A DNA stretch of 9,893 bases from assembly GCA_035513655.1 (NCBI GenBank), contig DATKBV010000411.1, forward strand, positions 1-9,893, written 5' to 3'. A program made the translations under genes and the position numbers. Positions 1 to 6,933 of the stretch are shown here, piece after piece. The notes beneath the pieces were generated by a model. The model worked only from the letters and a program-made list of their open reading frames with translations. It made no database searches and was not told the origin of the DNA. This DNA comes from GCA-2726245 sp035513655. GTDB lineage: Bacteria > Planctomycetota > Planctomycetia > Pirellulales > Pirellulaceae. Within the stretch, counting starts at the first letter, position 1, and every line of letters begins with the position of its first letter.

Positions 1-3000
1 CAAGAATTCTCCATTAACGGTCGCGAATGGCAGTCGCTCGCACTGGAAGTTTCTGACGTTACTACCGCGGGGTCGGACGAGGAGGGCGAAGCGAATGCGC
101 ATCGTGTCCAATCGCAGTGGGACTGGGATCTGTTGAACCTGAGCCTCAAGACAGGCGATCAGATCACGACTCGTCTTGTGGCCGTCGACCGCAAAGGCAA
201 CCGTGGTGAATCGGTGCCGTTGCGAATTGTGGTGTCCGCGCCGGACTTCGACCCACAGCGTCACGTGAACATGCAGCGGAAGGCCGCTCTCTACGATGCC
301 TTCGCCAATCTAGCCAAGGTTGCTGACGAGCACAAAGTGACAGCCTTGGAGATCATTAAGCGCCTGCGTGACGAACGCGATCTTCCACTGGAGGAACAAC
401 GCAGTGCCGAAGACCAGGCACTGGATCGGACCACGCTCGGCGGCCTCTCTCGCAAGCTGGGTGAACGGGCTCGTGAAAGCCTGCAGGACGTTCAAGAGGT
501 GACCCGGCTGATGCCTATCGGCGCGGATGCCTACGACCTGGACTTGACGGGCCGCGTCATCGCCCGGCTGGAGCATGAACACACTCGTACGCCCGATTAC
601 TTGCTCGCGGCCATGCAACACGCCCATGACAAAGGCCGCCTGCAAAAGGATCTCGACGAGTTGAAGCGTGCGTTTGAGCGTTCGGCCGACGATGCCAAGA
701 ACGTGGCGAATCACTATCAGCAACTGATGAACCACAATATCGTGGCGGCGGTCGCGATCGATTTCGATGCGCTGCTGCGGCAACAAGAATTGGTTGTCAA
801 CAGCCCAACTCAAACCTGGTCGCGGCTCGTCCGGCAGGAAACGGTGGTGTTGAACCAACTGCACGTTGTGGAGCGAATGCTGCACGACCAGCAACCCCGC
901 CTGACCGGCCACATGCAGGGTCAGTTTGGACAACTTCTTGATTGGTCGCAGAGTCGGCGGGAACAACTTGAACAGGCCATGGAATCGGAGGACAAGCTAC
1001 CGGAGCTTCAGAAACTTGCTCAGACTCTGTTGCGCGAACTCAAGGATCGGCAACGTATCGAAGTGCTGGATGGCGGTCTGGCGGAACGGTTGAATCAGGC
1101 TCGGCGAGATTTCGACAATCGATCGGGATCGCTGTACGAACCGCTGTCGCAGATCGCGAACGCAACTCAGGAAGAAAACCGCTTCGCCGTTCAAGCTGGC
1201 GAAGCTGACGATTCGACCAAAGCGGCTGAACTCACGGACCAAGCGAAACGTTTCGCGGCTGAAGTTGATTGGAAGCAACGAAGTCTCGATCAACTGCGCA
1301 GTCGCCGCATGTTGACGCAAAGTCGACAAGATGCCGATCCACAATTCGCCGCCGATGCCGGTCTGACCCTGCGAGCCGTTGCGGCGGTACTAAGTCAGCA
1401 TCGCCAACGTGATGGCGGGGGCAGCCCAATCTCTGGCGAGATTGGCTACGTTGCGGCGGTACTAAGTCAGCATCGCCAACGTGATCCGAAGGAAACCGCC
1501 GTACCCGAAGCATTCCACGAGATTGCTCCGGCTTATCGCATTCTGGAAGCGGGGCACGACGTAAAGAATGTGCAATCGTGTCTGACCAATCTCATCCAGC
1601 TTGAACGCTGGAGTTCGCAAGACCTGTCTGCCAAGATCGATCATCCACGCCAATGGGAGGTGATCCACAAGGGACTGGAAGAAGCAATCAATAAGCTTCG
1701 ACGAGCAGGCGTACACCAAGAGATTATGTCCAAGTTCGATCAGGTTCGCTGGTCTGCGGCAGCCAGGGAGGCCGGTCGGAAGATTGGCCAACGGCGTTGG
1801 GTTCGCGAAGATTTGCTTGGTGCCAGTTCTGATCTACTGGAACTTCGCGACCTGCTGCAACCCGTTTCTTACGAACTGGAACCAGTGATGGCCGAAGCGC
1901 GTGCCGTCATCGCGAAACACGCACCCACGATCCCGCAAATGGCTCAGATGGCCGCCGAACAACTTCGTCAGCTTGAAGATCAAACCAACCAAGCGGCTGA
2001 CAATGTCGAAGAGAACTCACAACCGCCGAAACCACCCGAAAGCATTGAAACTCCGAAGTTAGCCGATTTGAAGGAACAGCAAGAACGCATTAACGAACAG
2101 ATCGATGATCTCTTTGAAGCATTAGTCGAAGACGCCAACTCGCAAGACCTGCTCGACGATCAACAGCGCGAACGAGCGCGTGATGCGGATGACAGTATTG
2201 CCATGGTACAGCCGCCAGCGCGGCAAATGAACGAAGCGTTACAGCAGGCGGAAGTCAGCCCGACTCCGCAACAGCAGGCAACGGAACTTGCGAAGGCAGC
2301 CGAGCACCAGGAGAAAACAGCTCAAGCCCTAGAGAAGGTCGCGGAACACTTCGATCGCCTTGACCAGAACATGGACGTCGCCGAATCCCGCGCCGAACTT
2401 CGGCAACACGAGCGTGAAATGGGCATCGCCCGTGAACTCGACCAACAGTTCGAGAACGTTGAGCAGCTTGTGGCGGCTGCGCGGCAAGACCCGCGCGATC
2501 TGCTGAACGAACTGGAAGCCGAACTGAAACGCAATCCAGCGATGCAGCAAGCGTTGTCGGAGATCTCGCAAAAGGCGGTCCAAGAGGCGCGTAACACACT
2601 GCAAGACGCGGCCCAAAAGGAACAGAACATTCAACGCGAAAACGAACGATCTGATACGGACTTTCAAGCCAAGAAGAAGGAGCTGGTCGAGGACTTAAAG
2701 GAACTCGCACGCGAAGCCTCTAAGCTCTCCAGTCAACTGGTGGCTCAAGCCAACACGGCCGCGTCGCAAGCGAAAACACCGGAAGCTCAACAAAACTTCG
2801 CACAGACGCAACAGAAACTGAACGAGGCTGCAAATACCGCCAACAGCGCCAACGAAGGTGAACTGCAGTCCGATCTGGCCGATAAAGTTCTACAGGCCAA
2901 GGAGGCGTTGCAGAAAGCGTCGGAGACTTTGCAGACTGCCAAAGAACAATCCACTGCCGCCAAAAACGAAGCGATTCACGCAGACGACAAGGCTCGACAA

Positions 3001-4464
3001 GCCGCCAAGAAAGACCAGGAAGACCGTCGTAAACGATTCATCGACCAACGAAAACGAGAAGCGGATGCCGTCAAGAAGGCGGCTGAAAACAACGAACGCC
3101 AAACGGACCAGCAAGTGCGAAATGAGGAAAACAACCTGCGGCGGGTCGACGGTCAAGTGGCGCAAGCGAAGAACAATCTGAAGCGTAAACCTGACGACGA
3201 CAACCTGAAGCGAGCGGTTGCTCAGGCAGAGGTTCAAAAGCAAGAAGCGCAGAAGAAAGTCGATCTGGCAAAGGCTAAACGAGACATTGCCAAACAGAAC
3301 ACTGCGAAAGCTCGAGACGAGCGTTCACAGTTGGATCGACTGCCACAGCCAGCTCTGGATGACAAAAACCCCGCGGCACAATTGGCGGAAGCCTACGCCA
3401 ACGAGGCCACCGAAATAGCCAAGGAACTGAATCGCAAGGCAGAAGAACTTGCCAAGAACGCGGAGTTTGGCGACGAGGTGACTCCGACAAGAGAACAACT
3501 TGCGTCCGCGACCACTCAACAGCAGCTAGTAAAGAACGACGTTGAACAGACGGCTGAGGACATCGCTCGCGCTGCCCGGCACGAACGACGACTTGAGAAG
3601 GCGGCCGCTGCGAGTGCCTTGCAGGCGACGTCGCAGAATGTTGAACAGGTTGCCAACAACGAGGCGACGAAGGCAATACAACAACTCGAAACCGCAAGTC
3701 AGGCAGCGGCAGATTCTCCGCAGCCCGCGGATCAGCCGCAAAAGAACAATCAACCCGCGCTCGCTGCTAACGAAGCTTTGGCTCAGTCCGAACAGGCGAT
3801 TGCCGATCAAGCCAAAGCGCTGACCGGAATCCTCACGCCCATGCAGCAGGCTCAGGCCTTGGCGGCGGCGGGCGAACCGTCCGCTCAGCAGCCGAGTGGA
3901 CAGCTCGCAGGGACTGAGTCCGGCAATCAACCGGCGAACGATGCAGCATCGGGGAGCGAGGCACAGGCATCTCCCAGTGCGAGCACGCCCACGTCATTCA
4001 CGCCCGAACAAATGGCAACAGGTCGTCAGCTCGCGCAAACGCTGGATGAACTCGACCGCCTCCAATCTGGACCTGCTGCTGTCGCACAGCAGGGGCAACC
4101 AGCGCCATCCCAGCAATCGCCTTTACAACAAGCACTGGCGCAACGTCCAGGCTTGGCTCAAGCCGCGGCGGCGCAGCAGGGCCAGATCGCTGCCGCCCGT
4201 GCTCAGGCTCAGTCGCAAGCTGCACTTTCCAGTAATCCCACGGGTCACCAGTCCGAAGGGATTCCCGCCTACGACGGTCCAAGTGAACCCTTCGCCGTGA
4301 AACCAGTCAACCGCAACGATCCCGAAGACTGGGGCAAGCTGCGGGAACAAGCCGCGGATGACTTGACCAAAGGCCGAAAAGAAGTCGTCTCGGAAGAGTA
4401 TCGCAAGAGCGTCGAGACTTATTTCCGAGTACTCGCCGAACGCGCTCGCCGGAAGGAGAAGTGA
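1..4464 (+). CDS. Giant Ala/Gln-rich coiled-coil protein, C-terminal part (5' end outside window)
   Basis: The frame is open from base 1 without a stop, so the true start lies upstream and 1487 residues are visible. The first 75 or so residues look like the end of a beta-rich extracellular domain (pattern TRLVAVDRKGNRGES followed by PLRIVVSAP). Residues about 80-630 are charged and helical. Residues about 640-1400 are extremely rich in Ala, Gln, Glu and Lys and read as long coiled coil, turning into a Pro/Gln/Ser/Ala low-complexity stretch at about 1230-1420. The last 50 residues form a separate conserved-looking tail (DPEDWGKL, then EEYRKSVETYF) of the type that ends large planctomycete DUF4175-like membrane-anchored proteins. 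A likely role is a cell-envelope structural or scaffold protein, but that is inference; the missing N-terminus would hold any membrane anchors. A repeat element is inserted in frame at residues about 459-495. The stop overlaps the next gene's start codon. Confidence 0.85.
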   Translation, partial: QEFSINGREWQSLALEVSDVTTAGSDEEGEANAHRVQSQWDWDLLNLSLKTGDQITTRLVAVDRKGNRGESVPLRIVVSAPDFDPQRHVNMQRKAALYDAFANLAKVADEHKVTALEIIKRLRDERDLPLEEQRSAEDQALDRTTLGGLSRKLGERARESLQDVQEVTRLMPIGADAYDLDLTGRVIARLEHEHTRTPDYLLAAMQHAHDKGRLQKDLDELKRAFERSADDAKNVANHYQQLMNHNIVAAVAIDFDALLRQQELVVNSPTQTWSRLVRQETVVLNQLHVVERMLHDQQPRLTGHMQGQFGQLLDWSQSRREQLEQAMESEDKLPELQKLAQTLLRELKDRQRIEVLDGGLAERLNQARRDFDNRSGSLYEPLSQIANATQEENRFAVQAGEADDSTKAAELTDQAKRFAAEVDWKQRSLDQLRSRRMLTQSRQDADPQFAADAGLTLRAVAAVLSQHRQRDGGGSPISGEIGYVAAVLSQHRQRDPKETAVPEAFHEIAPAYRILEAGHDVKNVQSCLTNLIQLERWSSQDLSAKIDHPRQWEVIHKGLEEAINKLRRAGVHQEIMSKFDQVRWSAAAREAGRKIGQRRWVREDLLGASSDLLELRDLLQPVSYELEPVMAEARAVIAKHAPTIPQMAQMAAEQLRQLEDQTNQAADNVEENSQPPKPPESIETPKLADLKEQQERINEQIDDLFEALVEDANSQDLLDDQQRERARDADDSIAMVQPPARQMNEALQQAEVSPTPQQQATELAKAAEHQEKTAQALEKVAEHFDRLDQNMDVAESRAELRQHEREMGIARELDQQFENVEQLVAAARQDPRDLLNELEAELKRNPAMQQALSEISQKAVQEARNTLQDAAQKEQNIQRENERSDTDFQAKKKELVEDLKELAREASKLSSQLVAQANTAASQAKTPEAQQNFAQTQQKLNEAANTANSANEGELQSDLADKVLQAKEALQKASETLQTAKEQSTAAKNEAIHADDKARQAAKKDQEDRRKRFIDQRKREADAVKKAAENNERQTDQQVRNEENNLRRVDGQVAQAKNNLKRKPDDDNLKRAVAQAEVQKQEAQKKVDLAKAKRDIAKQNTAKARDERSQLDRLPQPALDDKNPAAQLAEAYANEATEIAKELNRKAEELAKNAEFGDEVTPTREQLASATTQQQLVKNDVEQTAEDIARAARHERRLEKAAAASALQATSQNVEQVANNEATKAIQQLETASQAAADSPQPADQPQKNNQPALAANEALAQSEQAIADQAKALTGILTPMQQAQALAAAGEPSAQQPSGQLAGTESGNQPANDAASGSEAQASPSASTPTSFTPEQMATGRQLAQTLDELDRLQSGPAAVAQQGQPAPSQQSPLQQALAQRPGLAQAAAAQQGQIAAARAQAQSQAALSSNPTGHQSEGIPAYDGPSEPFAVKPVNRNDPEDWGKLREQAADDLTKGRKEVVSEEYRKSVETYFRVLAERARRKEK
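1377..1485 (+). repeat. 37-bp perfect direct repeat (two copies, 72 bp apart) around a hairpin, in frame inside the coiled-coil gene
   Basis: Copies lie at 1377-1413 and 1449-1485 and are identical over 37 bases, beginning cgttgcggcggtac and ending catcgccaacgtgat. Because the period is 72 bp, both copies are read in the same frame and encode VAAVLSQHRQRD twice. Each copy can form an imperfect stem: gttg and gcg near the left end pair with cgc and caac near the right end, with a 2-base bulge. The 35-bp segment between them holds a perfect 8-bp inverted repeat with a 4-base loop (1426-1433 with 1438-1445, ccaatctc / gagattgg), extendable with one bulged base. The encoded peptide breaks an otherwise charged helical region. 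This looks like a small dispersed element tolerated in frame. No other copy was seen in the window. Confidence 0.8.
4453..4458 (+). promoter_or_regulatory. Ribosome binding site deciding the 4464 start
   Basis: AAGGAG lies inside the last codons of the coiled-coil gene, 5 bases ahead of the ATG at 4464. It decides between adjacent GTG (4461) and ATG (4464) candidates in favour of the ATG. Confidence 0.6.
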
Positions 4465-5570
4465 TGCGACACATCGTTCTTCCAGTTCTCTGCTGCATGC
4501 TGTGTACACCGTTAAATGCGCAGGATAGCGTGGGGGCATCGCCGAACGACAACGACTCCACGACTTCGTCTCGATTCCGAACAGACGAAGTTGACATCGC
4601 CTCCGACAAGGCCGTTGCATTTCTACTGAGCCGACAAAAGGAAAACGGTGCGATCTTTGACAAAGGGTACGATACCACCATGACGTCGCTGGCGATCATG
4701 GCCATGGCCAGCGTCGGCATTCAACCAGTCGATCCGGGCGCGGAAGGTCAGGCCATGCAGCGAGCGCTGGCATTTGTCTTGCAGGACGATCGTCAGGACG
4801 ATAAAGGTTACTTCGGCAGCAAAGACGGGTCGCGGATGTATGGACACGGCATCATCACGCTGATGCTGACCGAGATGCTCGGTATGAGTACCAGCGACGA
4901 ACAGGATAAGCTGCTTCACGATCGTAGCCAGCAGGCGATCGATTTGATCCTGAGTTCCCAGCAGGAAGAAAAGCCCGTCAATGCGCGCGGCGGCTGGCGT
5001 TATACACCGAATGCTCGCGATGCCGATCTTTCGGTTTCGGTGTGGCAATTGATGGCATTGCGTTCCGCGAAGAACGACGGCTTGCAAGTTCCCGCGGCTG
5101 CCATTCATGATGCCGTGAACTACTTGAAACGATCGTATTCTTCGCCACTGGATCGAAACGGTCTGCCGAGCGATAAGGCGGGCGGCTTCTGCTACGAACC
5201 GGGTCGACGTCACGCGACCTTCACGATGACGGCCGCCGGCCTGCTGGCCATGCAAGTCTGCGGCGAGTACGAATCGCCCTTGGTTGCTGGTGCCGCTGAC
5301 TGGTTACTGGAGCATCCGCCGAAGTGGAACGAACGCTTCTGCATGTACGGGACTTACTATTACGCTCAAGGGATGTATCAGAAGGGTGGCGAACACGCCC
5401 AAACCGCCGAACGCCTTGTTCAGGAAATGCTTCTCGAAAAACAAGCCAGTGACGGTTCATGGCAGGCCGAAAACGGAGAAGAACGCAATGCCGGCAACGT
5501 GTATTCCACGTCGCTGGCGGTGCTCAGTCTGTCCGTGAAGTACCACTATCTGCCGATCTATCAGAAGTGA
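4464..5570 (+). CDS. Secreted prenyltransferase/squalene-oxidase repeat protein
   Basis: A 368-residue protein. ATG at 4464 is chosen over the in-frame GTG at 4461 because AAGGAG (4453-4458) lies 5 bases before the ATG but only 2 before the GTG. The ATG overlaps the upstream stop as TGATG, implying translational coupling. Residues 1-19 form a type I signal peptide ending near LNA-QD. The rest consists of alpha/alpha-barrel repeats of the prenyltransferase/squalene-cyclase kind: helix pairs marked by FLLSRQKENGAIFD, then GGWRY, DADLSVSVWQLMAL, GGFCYEPG, and DGSW with YSTSLAVLSL at the end. Such proteins are common in planctomycetes as exported proteins of unknown function beside large envelope proteins. 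The acidic DxDD catalytic motif of squalene-hopene cyclases is absent (D186-A-D188-L-S only), so cyclase activity is unlikely. A binding or scaffold role with the upstream protein is inferred from operon position. Confidence 0.85.
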   Translation: MRHIVLPVLCCMLCTPLNAQDSVGASPNDNDSTTSSRFRTDEVDIASDKAVAFLLSRQKENGAIFDKGYDTTMTSLAIMAMASVGIQPVDPGAEGQAMQRALAFVLQDDRQDDKGYFGSKDGSRMYGHGIITLMLTEMLGMSTSDEQDKLLHDRSQQAIDLILSSQQEEKPVNARGGWRYTPNARDADLSVSVWQLMALRSAKNDGLQVPAAAIHDAVNYLKRSYSSPLDRNGLPSDKAGGFCYEPGRRHATFTMTAAGLLAMQVCGEYESPLVAGAADWLLEHPPKWNERFCMYGTYYYAQGMYQKGGEHAQTAERLVQEMLLEKQASDGSWQAENGEERNAGNVYSTSLAVLSLSVKYHYLPIYQK

Positions 5571-5705
5571 TTGTTTCTCCGTTACTTATGGTTCCACTTC
5601 TGCACCTTCGGCGTGTGACGCATTTCCACGGTAGGCGTGCTGGACACAGGATCGCCAATGATCTCCTGCAAGAGCTGAATCCTGCCGACGCTTAACGGCG
5701 CAAAA

Positions 5706-5954
5706 TCAGTTGGTTGCAGCGGCATTCGTAATCGTATTCGCCCAATCGTATCCTGACGTAATGGGCGGTAACGGTTTCCCCTCGGCTTCGTACAGGCTCA
5801 CCGTTTCTTCAACGATTTGGCAAAGCTCGGCGAATACGGCTTTTTCGTCGCCCCCGTGACAACCGCCATACAGAAGTCCGGGACAGCTGCCCACAAAGCA
5901 ATCGTCTTCTTCTGACCATTCAACAATCTTGACATATTTGGCCGCACGATTCAT
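5706..5954 (-). CDS. hicB: HicB-like antitoxin
   Basis: An 82-residue protein on the minus strand, second gene of a toxin-antitoxin pair. It matches the HicB_like fold: strand YVKIVEWSEEDDCFVGSCPGL, then a glycine-rich turn (YGGCHGGDEKA), then a helix FAELCQIVEETVSLYEAEGKPLPP, the degenerate RNase H-like dimerisation domain that caps the toxin active site. In this family the antitoxin neutralises HicA and usually autorepresses the operon. No clear C-terminal helix-turn-helix or ribbon-helix-helix is visible here: only about 18 residues follow the domain, ending ITNAAATN. DNA binding by this short version is therefore uncertain. Its ATG overlaps the HicA stop by 4 bases (ATGA), giving coupled translation. 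It is convergent with the prenyltransferase-repeat gene; the 135 bp between them shows no convincing terminator. Confidence 0.88.
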   Translation of the reverse strand: MNRAAKYVKIVEWSEEDDCFVGSCPGLLYGGCHGGDEKAVFAELCQIVEETVSLYEAEGKPLPPITSGYDWANTITNAAATN

Positions 5955-6148
5955 GTTTTCGATTCCTCAATAGCCCGCTTCACCGCACGCTCTTGATATT
6001 GTTTGGCGTCGTCACCAGCCCTTCCCGAAATCGTAACTGGCTTGGCGACTTGCGCATGAACAAAGTTTCGATGGCTACCTTTGCCGCCACGATTCTCAAA
6101 CCCCGCCGATTCCAGGTCTGCGACGAGTTCTCGAATCTTACGCGGCAC
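5951..6148 (-). CDS. hicA: HicA-like mRNA interferase toxin
   Basis: A 65-residue protein starting at GTG 6148 (VPRKIRELVADLESAGF). The start is set by TAGGAG (6157-6162) 8 bases upstream. The reading frame stays open further upstream to 6226, but that extension has no family resemblance. HicA toxins are small double-stranded-RNA-binding-fold ribonucleases that cleave mRNA, using a conserved histidine in the motif G-S-H. Here this is GGKGSHRNF, His26, followed by the second half of the fold (KPVTISGRAGDDAKQYQ) and helix ERAVKRAIEE. Gene order toxin then antitoxin with a 4-base overlap is classical for this family. A TACAAT box on the minus strand (6187-6192) could be a -10 element about 40 bases upstream, but no good -35 partner was found. 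The operon abuts the broken transposase frame on the same strand. Confidence 0.9.
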   Translation of the reverse strand: MPRKIRELVADLESAGFENRGGKGSHRNFVHAQVAKPVTISGRAGDDAKQYQERAVKRAIEESKT

Positions 6149-6156
6149 AATAACAA

Positions 6157-6162
6157 CTCCTA
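6157..6162 (-). promoter_or_regulatory. Ribosome binding site of hicA
   Basis: TAGGAG on the minus strand, 8 bases before the GTG at 6148. It supports the GTG start over upstream in-frame candidates. Confidence 0.6.
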
Positions 6163-6180
6163 GCCGATTCCGAACATCAG

Positions 6181-6621
6181 TCAAAAATTGTAATCGCAAA
6201 ACGACTTGGGGGCCACGTCGGTCCACTCCCTTTCCATAGAACCATAATGAACTGTTGAGTGTCTGGTTTCTGTGTCGCGAGTGGGAACCAAGGGGCCGAA
6301 GTTCACGGTCGACGCGTTGATCGCAAAGGTCGAGGCATTGTGAACGACTTCGTGGTCTGACCAGCGCTGTGCGACATCAGGGCAAGTGCGGAGCACCACG
6401 TGCAGGTGATTGCTCATTTCCGCATGAAAAGCGACCTCGACACAGAACAGCCCGGCCAGTTGTTCGAGCAAGTCACGGCTCCACTGACAGCGATGCTCGT
6501 AGTCTTGTCTCGAGTAGGGATCATTGCCGCAGAGAAAGGCTCGCCGAACACAGCGTGCCCAGCAAAGAATCACCTGAACATCTCCCCGGCTGACGATCTT
6601 CCTTCTGGCGCACGCAACCAT
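6181..6621 (-). pseudogene. Truncated REP-associated (Y1/HUH) transposase remnant
   Basis: A minus-strand frame of 146 residues from ATG 6621; it stays open upstream to a GTG at 6654. About the first 95 residues resemble the planctomycete branch of IS200-like Y1 / REP-associated tyrosine transposases: VQVILCWARCVRRAFLCG, NDPY, YEHRCQWSRDLLEQLA, then the HUH metal-binding motif SNHLHVVLR (His72 and His74 from the ATG), then PDVAQRWSDHEVV. After VVH (near 6340) the resemblance stops abruptly. The remaining roughly 50 residues (NASTFAINASTVNF onward) do not continue the family, so the region carrying the catalytic tyrosine is missing. Intact members single-strand cleave and mobilise REP/BIME-type palindromes; this one cannot be active as read. 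It points to past insertion and deletion next to hicA. Confidence 0.7.
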
Positions 6622-6720
6622 TTGTCCTGTCCCCCCGGCTGACATTTTTGCCACAGATACAAATGTTTAGGTAACCAGTGCATTGTCAACGGACGAACGC
6701 GAGAAATTGTTGAGTGTCTG
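6253..6720. repeat. Direct repeat tgttgagtgtctg flanking the transposase remnant
   Basis: Two identical 13-mers, at 6253-6265 and 6708-6720, lie in the same orientation on either side of the transposase remnant. Similarity extends a few bases on each side (aa before; ttt and tg after). A 13-base match somewhere in a 10-kb window can occur by chance, so the argument is its placement, bracketing the remnant. Confidence 0.35.
6584..6643. repeat. Short direct repeat ccccggctgac at the transposase 5' end
   Basis: The 11-mer ccccggctgac occurs at 6584-6594 and 6633-6643. On the minus strand both read GTCAGCCGGGG with similar flanks (AAGATC before one, AAAAT before the other). One copy lies within the transposase N-terminal codons and one just upstream of its ATG. 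It may mark the end of the former mobile element. At 11 bases it is modest evidence on its own. Confidence 0.35.
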
Positions 6721-6778
6721 CTTTTGTTTGTCCCTTCGCGTGATGAGTGGCCAAGTCGAGTAGGTTACGCTGACAAGA

Positions 6779-6809
6779 GGTCGTCCATCGTGGTAAAGAC
6801 GACCACGAT
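6779..6809. other. Two overlapping, mutually exclusive inverted repeats
   Basis: Stem A is ggtcgtc (6779-6785) with gacgacc (6798-6804), 7 bp with a 12-base loop. Stem B is atcgtggt (6787-6794) with accacgat (6802-6809), 8 bp with a 7-base loop. They share bases 6802-6804, so both cannot form at once. They lie just upstream of the possible promoter at 6826, which suits an operator better than an attenuator. Confidence 0.4.
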
Positions 6810-6825
6810 CGGATAGCCGGGAAAA

Positions 6826-6854
6826 TTGCCGGTTGAAGTCAAGTAGTTTATGCT
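6826..6854 (+). promoter_or_regulatory. Possible sigma70-type promoter for the nuclease gene
   Basis: TTGCCG (6826-6831), a 17-base spacer, then TATGCT (6849-6854), each matching 4 of 6 consensus bases. Transcription would start about 75 bases before the ATG at 6934. This is prediction by eye only. Confidence 0.28.
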
Positions 6855-6933
6855 GGGCGTGACGTGAGGCGACAATACGCGGAGCCCCCGCGCAGTGGCT
6901 GACTGACCCACCTTCAATCAAGGGAATCAACCC

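Larger units (their letters stand above)
6655..6933. other. Intergenic region between divergent transposase remnant and nuclease gene
   Basis: This 279-bp stretch holds no convincing gene. The open minus-strand frame at 6667-6930 has no recognisable motif and no ribosome binding site. It contains one copy of the 13-bp flanking repeat, two overlapping inverted repeats at 6779-6809 and a possible promoter at 6826-6854 for the plus-strand nuclease gene. Confidence 0.5.

Noticed and set aside
1377..1485. CRISPR-like geometry (37-bp repeat, 35-bp spacer)
   Set aside because: Only two units, inside an open reading frame and in frame with it; the spacer is itself palindromic; no cas genes or leader nearby.
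1232..1513. Minus-strand frame containing HVGDADLVPPQR twice
   Set aside because: Lies wholly inside the coiled-coil gene, is created by the repeat, and has no ribosome site; kept only as a remark.
2858..3823. Plus-strand Arg-rich frames overlapping the coiled-coil gene
   Set aside because: They are out-of-frame readings of Gln/Lys/Ala codons, with composition typical of shadow frames.
5019..5036. Squalene-hopene cyclase DxDD catalytic motif
   Set aside because: Sequence is DADLS, lacking the required adjacent aspartate; the repeat family often has a D near this place without cyclase activity.
5571..5705. Bidirectional terminator between the convergent genes
   Set aside because: Only caggat / atcctg with a 26-base loop and weak stems; no T-run on either side.
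6667..6930. Minus-strand 87-residue frame in the intergenic region
   Set aside because: No recognisable motif, no ribosome site, and it overlaps repeats and a possible promoter for the opposite strand.
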